This document shows positions 25,246 to 34,528 of a DNA stretch of 64,000 bases, in pieces; position 1 is the stretch's first letter; each line of letters starts with the position of its first letter. The position numbers and the translations under genes were made by a program. Origin of the DNA: Verrucomicrobiaceae bacterium (lineage in GTDB: Bacteria; Verrucomicrobiota; Verrucomicrobiia; Verrucomicrobiales; Verrucomicrobiaceae). The stretch covers positions 1 to 64,000 of the forward strand of contig JAEUHM010000012.1 in assembly GCA_016795485.1 (NCBI GenBank). Reading direction: 5' to 3'. The notes under the pieces are model-generated. The model did not search any database, had not been told where the DNA came from, and saw only the letters and a list, made by a program, of their open reading frames with translations.

Positions 25246-26409
25246 TTACTTGTTTTTGGCGGGCAGTTCTGGCGTGGGGATGCCGAGGGATTCGTTGATG
25301 AGGCGATGAAACGTGTCGCGTGGCTGGTTGCTATTGGGGACGAGGACGTTTTGCACCATGAAGACGGTGATAAGTCCATTCTTAGCGTCTACCCAGCCAT
25401 TGGTGGCAAAGGCACCGCCGTGACCGTAGCTGCCCACGGGCATCATGGGAGCCGGACGTTGCGCTTCAATGTTCACGAACCAGCAGAGGCCATAGTTCAG
25501 CTCTTTGCCACCGGCGTGATGTGGCTTCGTCATCTCGGCGATGCTTGCTTTGCTCACGATCTGTTTTCCTTCCCACGTTCCGCCATTCAGGATCATTTGG
25601 TAGAACTTGCCCATGTCCTCCGCCGTACTGAAGAGCCCGCCTGCGGGCTCTGTCATGTGCGTGACGGTCACATCGCTTGTGACGAACGGATTGTAGCCCG
25701 GCACGAGTTGGTTGGTTTCGTCATCCATCTTGTAAGTCTGAGCGATCCTTGCTCGCTGGGCTTCATTGGGATGAAACGTCGTGTTCTTCATGCCTAGTGG
25801 CTGGCAGATGCGCTCGTCGACGAGTTGCTCGAACTTCTTTCCACTGACGATCTCCGCGATGCGCCCGGCTATCGTGATGCCAAAACCGTACTCGTAGGCA
25901 CTGCCGGGCTCAAAGGCCAGAGGTGCCTTCACCAACGACTCGGCATAAGCCTTCAAGGAGATGGCTCCATCAGTCGGCTTTCGTGGAGGAAACGCGATAC
26001 CCCCCGTGTGGGACGTCAAATCACGCAGCGTGATTGGGCGCGCGGGCGGTTGGCCGTTTTGCAGCTTCACTTTGCCCAAACTGGGCATCCACTTTGACGC
26101 AGGCTCGTCCAAGGAGAGCTTTCCTTCATCCACCAGCGTCATGATGGTGGTGATGCTCACCGATTTGGTCATGCTCGCGATCCAAAACAGCGAGTCTTTC
26201 TGCATCGGCGCTTGTTTGGCTACGTTGGCAAAGCCTGCGGCATCGTGGTGGATGATTTTTCCATCCTTCATGGCAAGCGTGACAATCCCTGCGGCCTGCT
26301 TTTGAGCGATGGCCTTCTCCATGGCCGAGTGAATGGAGTCAATCCGCGGTGCCTCAGCAAAAACGGAGCCGGAGATAAGCGCGATGGTGGTGATTAAACG
26401 TGGAATCAT
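25246..26409 (-). CDS. exported serine hydrolase of the beta-lactamase/esterase family
   Basis: A 387-residue protein; the ATG at 26409 gives a signal peptide (MIPRLITTIALISGSVFAEA), so the 31-residue extension to 26502, which runs through a terminator, is discarded. S79-M-T-K82 is the nucleophile SxxK motif of class C beta-lactamase-like hydrolases. The second motif reads Y-E-Y where Y-x-N is usual, as in some EstB-like esterases. A late SYGHGGAF block stands where beta-lactamases have KTG. LDEPASKWMPSL and ICQPLGMKNTTFHP are standard family landmarks. It probably acts as an esterase or D-amino-acid peptidase outside the cytoplasm, not as a resistance enzyme; the Y-x-Y change supports that but does not prove it. 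It is separated from transketolase by a terminator. Confidence 0.85.
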   Translation of the reverse strand: MIPRLITTIALISGSVFAEAPRIDSIHSAMEKAIAQKQAAGIVTLAMKDGKIIHHDAAGFANVAKQAPMQKDSLFWIASMTKSVSITTIMTLVDEGKLSLDEPASKWMPSLGKVKLQNGQPPARPITLRDLTSHTGGIAFPPRKPTDGAISLKAYAESLVKAPLAFEPGSAYEYGFGITIAGRIAEIVSGKKFEQLVDERICQPLGMKNTTFHPNEAQRARIAQTYKMDDETNQLVPGYNPFVTSDVTVTHMTEPAGGLFSTAEDMGKFYQMILNGGTWEGKQIVSKASIAEMTKPHHAGGKELNYGLCWFVNIEAQRPAPMMPVGSYGHGGAFATNGWVDAKNGLITVFMVQNVLVPNSNQPRDTFHRLINESLGIPTPELPAKNK

Positions 26410-26469
26410 TGCACAGAGCCAAACGACGATTGTGGCCCAATCGTTCCAAGGGTCTTTGGAGACAAAAGA

Positions 26470-26497
26470 AAAGGCAGGCCGAGATCGACCTGCCTTT
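26470..26497 (-). terminator. intrinsic terminator of transketolase
   Basis: Read on the minus strand, AAAGGCAGG (26497-26489) pairs with CCTGCCTTT (26478-26470) across a 10-base loop, followed by TCTTTTGT. It lies 44 bases past the transketolase stop and upstream of the hydrolase start, so the two genes are separate transcription units. Confidence 0.8.
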
Positions 26498-26541
26498 CCC
26501 AAGAGTGGAAGAGATGACTGGACGGTGCCGTCCTTGATTCA

Positions 26542-28518
26542 CTACTTCGCCGCTGCAACGACAGCCTCTGCCGTGATGCCGAGTTCTTTGAAGACGGTGT
26601 TGCCAGGGGCGCTCATGCCGAAGCGGTCGATGCCGATGACCTTGCCGGAGAGACCGACGTATTTCCACCACAGGGCGGTGACACCGGCTTCAATGGCGAT
26701 GCGCTTGGTGCAGCTGGCTGGGAGGACTTCAGCTTTGTATTCGTCCGACTGACGGTCAAAGCGCTCCATGCAGGGCACGCTGACAACGCGGGTGCCTGCA
26801 CCGAGCTGTTTGGCGGCTTCTACGGCCCACTGAACTTCACTGCCGGAGGCAAGGAGGATGGTTTCCAAATCTGTGGTTTCCTTCACGGCGATGTAAGCGC
26901 CTTTAAGCACCCCTTCACGACGCTCCTTGGCGCTGATGAAGCCCATGATGGGGAGGTCCTGACGGCTGAAGCTGAAGAGCGTGGGGCCGTCTTTGCGCTC
27001 AAGAGCGGCGACAAAGGCTCCGGCGCTTTCCTCGGCATCAGCGGGGCGGATGACATCGAGATTGGGGATGACGCGCAGACCGCTCACGGTTTCCACCGGT
27101 TGGTGGGTGGGGCCGTCTTCACCAACGCCCACGGAGTCGTGAGTGAAGATGTAGGTGACGGGCAGCTTGGCCAGTGCGGCAAGGCGAATGCTGGGGCGGC
27201 AGTAGTCGGCAAACACCAGGAAGGTGGCGTTGCTGATGCGGAAGAGACCGTCGTAAGCGATGCCGTTGGAGATGGCTCCCATGGAGTGCTCGCGGATGCC
27301 GAACCAGATGTTGCGACCTGTTGGGTTCTTGGCGGAGTAGTCGCCGCCGTTTTTGATGTAGTTCTTGGTGGAACCAAAGAGGTCGGCACTTCCGGTGATA
27401 AAGTGCGGCACTGCGGCGGCCACGGCCTGGATCACGTCACCACCGCTGTTGCGGGTGGCGGACTTTCCTTCAGCTGGGAAGGCAGGAATGGTGTCAATCA
27501 GGTCCGCTGGGATGACGTCATTCAGGGCGTTGTCCAGTTCCTTGGCCTTTTCGGGATTGGCAGCTTCCCAAGCAGCGAAGGTCTTCTTCCAACGCTTGTG
27601 GATGCGGCCGCGCTTGGCTTTGAGATCGGCAAAGTAGGACTTCACATCGTCGCTAACAAAGAAATGCTGATCAGCGGGGAGGCCCAGTCCTGCGCGTGCG
27701 GCGTCAATGAACTTGGCTCCGCCTTCTCCGTGGCCTTTGGCGGTGCCGGCGACTTCCGGAATGCCTTTGGCGATGATGGTCTTGGCGATGATGAGCTTTG
27801 GCTTGCCGTTGTCGGTCTTCTTGGCGCGCTTGATGGCTTTTTCGATCTGAGCAAAATCATGCCCGTCGACCTGGACGACATCCCAGCCGATGGCTTTGAA
27901 CTTGGCGGCGGTGTTCTCGCTCTGAGTCACATCTGCCATGGCATCAAGAGTCACATCGTTGGAGTCATAAATCAGGATGAGGTTGTCCAACTGATTGTGG
28001 GCGGCAAAGCTGATGCTTTCCAGCGCCACGCCTTCCTGAAGGCAGCCGTCACCGGCAAGGGCGATGACGTGGTGGTCAATGATCTGGTGCTCGGCGGTGT
28101 TGTATTTAGCCGCGGCCATTTTGCCGGAGAGCGCATAGCCCACGGCGTTGCCCACGCCTTGGCCGAGAGGACCTGTGGTGCACTCCACGCCTGGGGTTTC
28201 ATGAAACTCGGGGTGACCGGGTGTGATGGAGTGCAAAACGCGGAACTTGGACACGTCATCAATGCTCACAGCATAACCTGCGAGGTGCAGCCAGCTGTAG
28301 ATGAACATCGAGCCGTGACCAGCACTGAGAATGAAACGATCACGGTTGATCCACTTCGGATCGGCGGGGTCACACTGAAGAAGTTCGCCAAAAAGAGCCG
28401 CACCGACCTCCGCAGCACCAAGCGGCAGGCCCAGGTGGCCAGAGTTGCACTTGTGGACGGCGTCCATGGCCAGGCCACGGGCTTGATTGGCTGCTTTTGC
28501 GAGGATTTCGGTGTTCAT
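26542..28518 (-). CDS. tkt: transketolase
   Basis: A 658-residue enzyme of full length. It moves two-carbon units between sugar phosphates in the pentose phosphate pathway, using thiamine diphosphate. Landmarks in order: [15 protein letters not shown] near the start, [18 protein letters not shown], the diphosphate-binding GDGCLQEG followed by an Asn-rich loop (YDSNDVTLD), the central [16 protein letters not shown] with the conserved glutamate, and [19 protein letters not shown]. The C-terminal domain ends [12 protein letters not shown]. It starts at ATG 28518 behind GAAAGAA and is followed by its own terminator. The 142 bases upstream to the next gene hold no other feature. Confidence 0.97.
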   Translation of the reverse strand: MNTEILAKAANQARGLAMDAVHKCNSGHLGLPLGAAEVGAALFGELLQCDPADPKWINRDRFILSAGHGSMFIYSWLHLAGYAVSIDDVSKFRVLHSITPGHPEFHETPGVECTTGPLGQGVGNAVGYALSGKMAAAKYNTAEHQIIDHHVIALAGDGCLQEGVALESISFAAHNQLDNLILIYDSNDVTLDAMADVTQSENTAAKFKAIGWDVVQVDGHDFAQIEKAIKRAKKTDNGKPKLIIAKTIIAKGIPEVAGTAKGHGEGGAKFIDAARAGLGLPADQHFFVSDDVKSYFADLKAKRGRIHKRWKKTFAAWEAANPEKAKELDNALNDVIPADLIDTIPAFPAEGKSATRNSGGDVIQAVAAAVPHFITGSADLFGSTKNYIKNGGDYSAKNPTGRNIWFGIREHSMGAISNGIAYDGLFRISNATFLVFADYCRPSIRLAALAKLPVTYIFTHDSVGVGEDGPTHQPVETVSGLRVIPNLDVIRPADAEESAGAFVAALERKDGPTLFSFSRQDLPIMGFISAKERREGVLKGAYIAVKETTDLETILLASGSEVQWAVEAAKQLGAGTRVVSVPCMERFDRQSDEYKAEVLPASCTKRIAIEAGVTALWWKYVGLSGKVIGIDRFGMSAPGNTVFKELGITAEAVVAAAK

Positions 28519-28660
28519 GTGAAAGAATGAGGAACGGGTTTTCGGGGCCGTCTACTTGCCGGAAAGGAAAGGGCCGCGCAACTGGAAATCCGAGAGGGCA
28601 AAAGGCGTCCTATCTGGCCAGTGACGGCCTCAGACAGTGGAGAGATCAATCCAAAGCTAA

Positions 28661-29872
28661 TCAGTAGATTGTCTTTGCCTGGACGCGCATGGTTCTCTCG
28701 TCGCCAGTGGGAACCAGCACCGAGACCGACTCGGCGTTGCTCTTCACGGCCTCTGCTTCACGACTCAGTGCCTCATACGCTCTCACTCGGGTAGGAGCAG
28801 CAATGGTCTCGTACGTGCTGGACGGCGAACTGAGGCGAGAGATTGCGTTGGCAGAGAGGTAACCGCTTTCCTGAGCCCGCTTGAAGAGTCCAGACTCCTT
28901 CAGTGCGGAGATGGTCAGGTCACTGCTGGCGTGTCCGGCTTTGGCACCGCCTCGCTCGGAGTTCCAATATTTCTTGGCGACGAAACTACGGATGGACCAG
29001 TGCCACTGAGCCAGCGTGATGGAACTGTGGGTCACGTGCTTTAGGTCCTTAATGATAGCCTGGATGCCGTAGATCTCGCCGTCACTGAGGGTCCTACCCG
29101 CCTCGGTTTTCTTGGATTTGACTAGCTCCTCGAGTCGCTTCACAAACGCCTCACACTGGCACATCTCCCAGTCGATGCATTCCATCATGATGTCGGCTGC
29201 TTCTACGATGCTGAGTGTGTGGCCCGATTTGATTTCGGTGTGGAGCCTCTTTTGTTCGGAGGCCGAGACATTTTTGAGAGTGCCTTTCGCCAACGCGTCT
29301 AGGAGGTTCTTCTGGAGTGCTGGATCGGCATAATCCTTTAGCTCGCGTAGAGTCTGATGCGATAGCCTACGAGAAGAAGCTTCTGATGAGTCAGCGGTGT
29401 AATAGGCGATACACCAACGGTGATGAGCCTCGAAGAGCCAGTCGTGAATCACTGCAGACTTGGCAAAGTCCATGGCACCAAAGCCTTTTACGCTCCAGAA
29501 CATCCTGGGCACGGTGGCTCCCGTGGTGAGCATCGACATTGGCTTAATCGTCCATGGCTTGTGGTTGCGCGTCACTAAATGGGACGTGAATGCGAATGGC
29601 TGATTGGTGCTCTGTTCAAAATAGAACTCGTTGGCGGCTAGATGAAGAAGAGTGGGTTCATTTTGAAAGCGCTGCCCCTTCTTGGTGCCATGTGGGTCGC
29701 CCAGAGCGGTGGAGGTCGTCTCGAGTCGATTGTGCAGCTTCACACCGAGTGGCTTGAACAGAAAGCGAGTGGACCTTACGGCAAGTGGACCGCTAACTTC
29801 GGAGGCGGTGTTGCATGAGGCGAGGGAGAGCAGCGCTGCGGGAATGAGGCTCAGGAGGAAAGTCGTTTTCAT
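28661..29872 (-). CDS. DUF1353 lipoprotein
   Basis: A 403-residue protein. The ATG at 29872 gives a lipoprotein signal ending LLSLASC, with lipobox LASC, so the longer frame to 29941 is rejected. The DUF1353 core appears at about 95-150: PMSMLTTGATVPRMFWSVKG followed by AVIHDWLFEAHHRWC, the 'TDGAS.PR.FW ... A.-HD-Y' pattern of that family. DUF1353 proteins are found in phage and bacterial genomes; their role is not established. The C-terminal 200 residues are helical with no named domain. It faces away from RecD2 (recD2 starts 195 bases off); the intervening DNA shows no RNA gene. Confidence 0.78.
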   Translation of the reverse strand: MKTTFLLSLIPAALLSLASCNTASEVSGPLAVRSTRFLFKPLGVKLHNRLETTSTALGDPHGTKKGQRFQNEPTLLHLAANEFYFEQSTNQPFAFTSHLVTRNHKPWTIKPMSMLTTGATVPRMFWSVKGFGAMDFAKSAVIHDWLFEAHHRWCIAYYTADSSEASSRRLSHQTLRELKDYADPALQKNLLDALAKGTLKNVSASEQKRLHTEIKSGHTLSIVEAADIMMECIDWEMCQCEAFVKRLEELVKSKKTEAGRTLSDGEIYGIQAIIKDLKHVTHSSITLAQWHWSIRSFVAKKYWNSERGGAKAGHASSDLTISALKESGLFKRAQESGYLSANAISRLSSPSSTYETIAAPTRVRAYEALSREAEAVKSNAESVSVLVPTGDERTMRVQAKTIY

Positions 29873-30066
29873 CAGGAGTGAAAGGTGAGAGAGCATGTTA
29901 GGACACCAGGAAACAGCGCAACTGCCAAGAGAAATATTCACTGGCTTGGTTCCCGTACGATATCGTTGCCCGGATAGGTTTGAGCGTGCAGTGGAACACC
30001 GTGTGGAGTAACTGAGAAGTGAATGAAGTCTTTAGCCCAACCTCAAAACTCACCACACTAACAATC

Positions 30067-32241
30067 ATGGCCGAAAGCACCGTCCAGACTCTCAGGGGTT
30101 CGGTCGTCCGTGTGACGTTTCACACGGAGGAGACGGGGTATTGTGTGCTGAAGGTTATTCCGGATGGTAAGCGTGGCGAGGAGACACTTGTGGGGAAGGC
30201 ACCGCGGGTTGTGGCTGGTGAGCGGTTCGATGCGACTGGAGTCTGGGAGCAAGACCGTAATCATGGACGCCAGTTTCGTGCCGAAGCACTGCGCCTGAGC
30301 CCCCCAGATTCCGAAGATGGGATGATCAAATACCTTGGCTCGGGTTTGATCGACGGGATTGGGCCAAAGTATGCCAAGCGGCTCATCGAGAAGTTTGGGC
30401 CACAAGTGTTCGATATCATAGAGAATGAGTCGGCTCGCCTGGAGCAGGTGGACGGGATAGGCACCAAGAGGCGGAGAGAGATTAAGGAGAGTTGGACGAA
30501 GCAGAAGTCGGTTCATGCCATCATGATGTTCCTTCATCAGCATGGTATTGGCACCGCAAGGGCACTGCGGATCTACAAGACCTACGGTGACCAGGCTTTG
30601 GATGTGATACGCGGCAATCCATATCGGTTAGCTGCAGATATTCGTGGGATTGGATTCAAATCAGCGGACGAGATCGCTAAGCGCATGGGCATTGAGGCAG
30701 AGTCTCGTGAGCGACTTCAAGCTGGTATCACGTACATCCTGGAGGAAGCCGCTCATGCCGGGCACTGTTTCATGCCGGAGGTGGAGTTGATAAAACTAAC
30801 TTGTGATGCTCTTCAGTGTGATGGAGATCGGCTAGCAACACTTCTGCAGCCAATGGAAGCGGAGGGTCTCATCGTCAAGAGGGGTGAGTCGATCTATCTC
30901 CCGCATTTATTTGGTGCTGAGCAAAGAATCGCTCGCCAATTGCTGCGGATTCATTCCGGGCCTCCGGGTTATCCAGCATTTGATGTTTCGACTGCGATTC
31001 GCAAAGCGGAAGAGCGGACAGGCAAGCAACTGGCCGAATCGCAGCGGCGATGTGTCGAGGCCGCGCTTCAGAATCGAGTGCTCATCATCACGGGCGGCCC
31101 AGGAGTGGGCAAGACGACGATTCTAAACACGCTGCTGACGGTTTTGAAGCCACACGGCACACGCATTGTTCTGGCCGCACCAACAGGACGAGCCGCAAAA
31201 CGAATGAGCGAGAGTACGGGCATCGAGTCGCGGACCTTGCACCGTTTGTTGGAGTATCAAGGTGAAGGGCAATGGGGGCGCAATCGCGAGCGACCGCTCT
31301 CGGGTGATCTTTTTGTGTTGGACGAGTGCAGTATGATTGATGCGCCGCTGATGGCGCAGTTCCTGGGCGCTCTCCCAGATGGAGCACATCTTTTACTCGT
31401 GGGTGACGCGGATCAGTTGCCTTCGGTGGGCCCAGGAATGGTGTTGGGTGACCTGATTGCAAGCGGTTGCATCCCTTGTGTGCGTCTGACGGAGATATTC
31501 CGCCAAGCTGCTGATAGCCGCATCATCACCAGCGCTCACGCGATCAATCGCGGCCAAGTTCCGGACCTCAAGCCTCATCGTGACAGCGACTTTTTCTTCT
31601 TGGAGGCAAGTTCGCCTGAAGAGATTGTGGAGACGATCACAGGTCTCGTGCACGAGCGTTTGCCAGGACGATATGGGTTTGATCCGGTGACCGATATTCA
31701 GGTGCTGACGCCGATGAATCGCAATGCACTCGGCACTCACGCGCTCAATCACATGATTCAATCAGTGCTGAACCCTCCCAATGAACTCAAGTATGAGTTG
31801 GATCGCTTTGGCATCACATTCCGGGTGGGAGATAAGGTCATTCAAACGAGCAACAACTACGACAAGAATGTCTTTAATGGCGATCTAGGCATTCTCATTC
31901 GGATCGAAACAGATCCTCTGAGGGTCGAAGTTCGATTTGAAGGTGATCGTGTGGTGAACTATGAGCCCGGCGAGCTGGACGAACTGCAACTCGCCTACGC
32001 GCTGACGATTCACAAAAGTCAGGGGAGTGAGTTTCCGTGTGTGATCATGCCGGTGAGCACGCAGCACTTCGTGATGCTGGACCGAAGCCTCTTTTACACC
32101 GGAGTGACTCGTGCAAGGAAGCTGGTGGTCCTCGTGGGAGATGCAAAGGCTCTCCGCATCGCTGTTACTCGGCAAGAGACGCGCAAACGCCACACAGGAC
32201 TGGCCGCAGCACTGAAGGCCGGGGACTCAAGAAACGATTGA
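30067..32241 (+). CDS. recD2: ATP-dependent 5'-3' DNA helicase RecD2
   Basis: A 724-residue SF1B helicase. ATG 30067 matches the family N-terminus (TVQTLRGSVVRVTFHTEETG); the frame continues 16 codons upstream but without family similarity. An N-terminal OB-like domain is followed by helix-hairpin-helix segments (YLGSGLIDGIGPKYAKRLIEKFG, QVDGIGTKRRREI, NPYRLAADIRGIGFKSADEIA), then Walker A ITGGPGVGKTTILNTLL, motif II VLDECSMID, motif III LVGDADQLPSVGPG and motif VI YTGVTRARKLVVLVG. LTIHKSQGSEFP is motif V. The long N-terminal part distinguishes it from RecBCD-type RecD; RecD2 acts alone in replication stress and repair. No RecB or RecC is nearby. Confidence 0.95.
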   Translation: MAESTVQTLRGSVVRVTFHTEETGYCVLKVIPDGKRGEETLVGKAPRVVAGERFDATGVWEQDRNHGRQFRAEALRLSPPDSEDGMIKYLGSGLIDGIGPKYAKRLIEKFGPQVFDIIENESARLEQVDGIGTKRRREIKESWTKQKSVHAIMMFLHQHGIGTARALRIYKTYGDQALDVIRGNPYRLAADIRGIGFKSADEIAKRMGIEAESRERLQAGITYILEEAAHAGHCFMPEVELIKLTCDALQCDGDRLATLLQPMEAEGLIVKRGESIYLPHLFGAEQRIARQLLRIHSGPPGYPAFDVSTAIRKAEERTGKQLAESQRRCVEAALQNRVLIITGGPGVGKTTILNTLLTVLKPHGTRIVLAAPTGRAAKRMSESTGIESRTLHRLLEYQGEGQWGRNRERPLSGDLFVLDECSMIDAPLMAQFLGALPDGAHLLLVGDADQLPSVGPGMVLGDLIASGCIPCVRLTEIFRQAADSRIITSAHAINRGQVPDLKPHRDSDFFFLEASSPEEIVETITGLVHERLPGRYGFDPVTDIQVLTPMNRNALGTHALNHMIQSVLNPPNELKYELDRFGITFRVGDKVIQTSNNYDKNVFNGDLGILIRIETDPLRVEVRFEGDRVVNYEPGELDELQLAYALTIHKSQGSEFPCVIMPVSTQHFVMLDRSLFYTGVTRARKLVVLVGDAKALRIAVTRQETRKRHTGLAAALKAGDSRND

Positions 32242-32260
32242 GCGGTCACTTCCGACTCGC

Positions 32261-33112
32261 CTACTGTGCTTCAAGGGCTGCTTGAGCGCGGGCTTTTGCT
32301 TCCTCCGCTTTACGCATGATTTCGTCAGGGGAAGGGAGAGAAGCCAGCACGTCGGCGGGAATGAAGCCGTCTGTGACCATCTTGGTGAGGCATTTTTTGC
32401 GCTCATCCAGTGCTTTGTCTGGACTCCTCTCTTTGGAGAAGCGGCTTTTTGCGGCCTCGCTGCGATTCTTGAGTGCTGCGTAAATGTCGCCGCCTAGCAG
32501 AGAAGTGATGTCCACTTTCATTTTCTCGCGCCCGAGATCGGATTCGTTCACGACATCGCCATTGATTGGTCCCGCCTGATATTTGGGGAACATGATGGCG
32601 ACTTCTGGACAGACGCGCGAACAGGCCGGGCAGTTTGTCTTGCAGTTGTCGTTGTTCTGAACCTGGATTTTGCCGTCTTTACTGACGCCGTAGACGTCAA
32701 AGAGGCAAAAGCTGAGGCACTGCATGCAATTGGTGCAGCGGCTGTAGTCGATGACCGGAAACCACGGCTTCCAGGTGCCGGGTTGGTTCATCGGCGTGGT
32801 TCCGCGTTGGTTTTCTACGAGAGAGACCACCGTTGCTGCGTCCATGCCAGTGATGTCACGTGCCTGGATCGAAACCTGGCCGTTCGCGTCCTCTAGCTCA
32901 GGCGCAGTTTGCTGTGGGAATGATCCAAGGACCAAAAGGCTGCGTTCGTCATGGGGAAAACCTTTGGTGCCGTCCACCGAGGCTCGAGTGACGGTGTAGC
33001 CTTTATCCAAAAGAGCTGCCATGACGGTAGCGCGTGCTTCTGGCGGCAGCGGTATGGCTCCCTGGCCTTCATACAAGACGACACGCAGCGGACGGTGAAC
33101 GTGAGTGATCAT
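32261..33112 (-). CDS. 4Fe-4S ferredoxin-domain protein
   Basis: A 283-residue cytosolic protein. The middle has two iron-sulphur motifs, CTNCMQCLSFC and CKTNCPACSRVCPEVAI; the second has an extra residue before the usual CxxC spacing, so at least one 4Fe-4S cluster is likely and two are probable. An N-terminal domain (about 1-95) of alpha/beta character, LRVVLYEGQG to LLVLGSFP, precedes them. The C-terminal third is charged and helical. It should carry electrons, but partner and pathway are unknown. Its start overlaps the 110-residue gene before it by four bases (ATGA), so they form a unit. It converges with recD2, 19 bases apart. Confidence 0.8.
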   Translation of the reverse strand: MITHVHRPLRVVLYEGQGAIPLPPEARATVMAALLDKGYTVTRASVDGTKGFPHDERSLLVLGSFPQQTAPELEDANGQVSIQARDITGMDAATVVSLVENQRGTTPMNQPGTWKPWFPVIDYSRCTNCMQCLSFCLFDVYGVSKDGKIQVQNNDNCKTNCPACSRVCPEVAIMFPKYQAGPINGDVVNESDLGREKMKVDITSLLGGDIYAALKNRSEAAKSRFSKERSPDKALDERKKCLTKMVTDGFIPADVLASLPSPDEIMRKAEEAKARAQAALEAQ

Positions 33113-33441
33113 GGAGTGCGAAGAAGTTGGCTTGCGATGGTTTCGGCTGAGTCAGTGCGCATATTGAGAATCTCCGTGGAGGCCTCAGGTAATGAAGAAC
33201 CCGCTTGCTGGAAAAGACCTTTCACCACACGTGGGAAACAAGCAGCTATTCTGAGCGGGCCACTTTGAGCGAGCGCTGTGAGGCGCGGATCACGATGGGC
33301 TGCCATCTCACAAAGGTCAGCAACGGATTCAAAACTCGCGCCCGAGTCGCAGAGACGGCTTAGCACTTCATCCTTCACGCCTTGGGGCACCACTTGGGCA
33401 TAGGCGCATCGGCAATAAAGGATCTTGGGCTGGTCACTCAT
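33109..33441 (-). CDS. cysteine-containing small protein coupled to ferredoxin gene
   Basis: A 110-residue protein starting MSDQPKILYCRCAYAQVVPQG. It has five cysteines (C10, C12, C31, C44, C68), with the CxC pair at the start, and no signal peptide. LRIAACFPRVVKGLFQ loosely recalls the cysteine-proximal strand of HdrA-like proteins, but this is too weak for a name. It is translated just before, and overlaps, the ferredoxin-type gene, so the two probably act together in electron transfer. Function otherwise unknown. Confidence 0.65.
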   Translation of the reverse strand: MSDQPKILYCRCAYAQVVPQGVKDEVLSRLCDSGASFESVADLCEMAAHRDPRLTALAQSGPLRIAACFPRVVKGLFQQAGSSLPEASTEILNMRTDSAETIASQLLRTP

Positions 33442-33547
33442 CGGACTGGGTCGGTAGCAGGCAGGACAGTGGCCGCAATCGGAAAATCAGGGGGCTGTAG
33501 TGCTTCGGTGGGCTTTACCTGCGTCTCCGGCGCGCTAGTTTGGAACC

Positions 33548-34486
33548 ATGGAAAAGCCACATCTGTTGATCCTTGCTCCTCTTGCCGAGTTTCTCATGCT
33601 TGAGTTGACGAATCATTATCACTGCCATTTTGGCCGGACTGCTGATGAACTCGAAGAGGCTCTGACGAACGCGGGAGATCAAATCAGTGGTGTGGTGGGA
33701 AATGGGGGGTCTGTCGTGACAGATGCTCTGCTGGCTCGGCTGCCAGCGGCAAAGATTGTCGCCATCAATGGCGTGGGATACGACGGTGTGGATGTGAGGG
33801 CATGTGCCGAGCGAGGAGTGCGTGTCACTAACACGCCGGATGTGCTCACTGACGACGTGGCAGACATCGCGGTGGCGTTGGTTTTGATGACAAGCCGCCA
33901 ACTCATTATAGCCAATCGAGATCTGCATAGCGGGAACTGGGCAGCAGGAACCAACAGACTGACCCATAAAGCATCAGGAAAACGTGCCGGCATAGTGGGC
34001 CTAGGGCGGATCGGCAAGGCGATCGCACGGCGGCTTGCAGCATTCGATATGCAGATCGGATATTTTGGCAGGCATCGCCAGGATGTGGAGCATCGCTACT
34101 TTGACGATCTCACCGAACTCGCCGTCTGGTGTGACTTCTTGATCGTTGCGTGCCCAGGGGGGCCACAGACGTTTCATCTGATCACGTCAGAGGTTTTGGC
34201 CGCGCTAGGTACCACCGGCACTCTTATTAATGTCGCGCGTGGACCTGTGGTCGATGAGCAAGCGTTAATCGTAGCACTAGAAACTGGCGGGATACGTGGA
34301 GCGGGATTGGATGTGTTCGAGAACGAACCGCATGTCCCAGAGGCTCTGCTGAAGCGCTCAGACGTGGCCTTGCTCCCTCACGTAGGCAGCGCAACCAGCG
34401 AAACACGCGGTGCGATGGCCCAGTTGGTGTTGGACAACCTGGAAGCGCACTTTCAGAATCGCCCATTGCTGACGGCTGTGGTCTGA
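33548..34486 (+). CDS. D-2-hydroxyacid dehydrogenase
   Basis: A 312-residue NAD(P)-dependent enzyme of the D-isomer-specific 2-hydroxyacid dehydrogenase family, which interconverts 2-oxo and 2-hydroxy acids (glyoxylate, hydroxypyruvate and relatives). The Rossmann loop GLGRIGKAIARRL is at 151-163. The catalytic set is intact: R231 in NVARGPVVDE, E260 in DVFENEP, and H278 in LLPHVGSAT. Length and order match glyoxylate/hydroxypyruvate reductase-like members, but the substrate cannot be fixed from sequence. The NtrC-type regulator begins 42 bases later on the same strand; a shared transcript is possible. Confidence 0.9.
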   Translation: MEKPHLLILAPLAEFLMLELTNHYHCHFGRTADELEEALTNAGDQISGVVGNGGSVVTDALLARLPAAKIVAINGVGYDGVDVRACAERGVRVTNTPDVLTDDVADIAVALVLMTSRQLIIANRDLHSGNWAAGTNRLTHKASGKRAGIVGLGRIGKAIARRLAAFDMQIGYFGRHRQDVEHRYFDDLTELAVWCDFLIVACPGGPQTFHLITSEVLAALGTTGTLINVARGPVVDEQALIVALETGGIRGAGLDVFENEPHVPEALLKRSDVALLPHVGSATSETRGAMAQLVLDNLEAHFQNRPLLTAVV

Positions 34487-34528
34487 GCATTGCAGGAGCG
34501 AGGCAGACATGCATAAATCAAAGCCCAG

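Noticed and set aside
27100-28530. 476-residue open frame antisense to transketolase
   Set aside because: It is fully inside a certain tkt gene; long antisense frames are expected with this codon bias and it has no recognisable domain.
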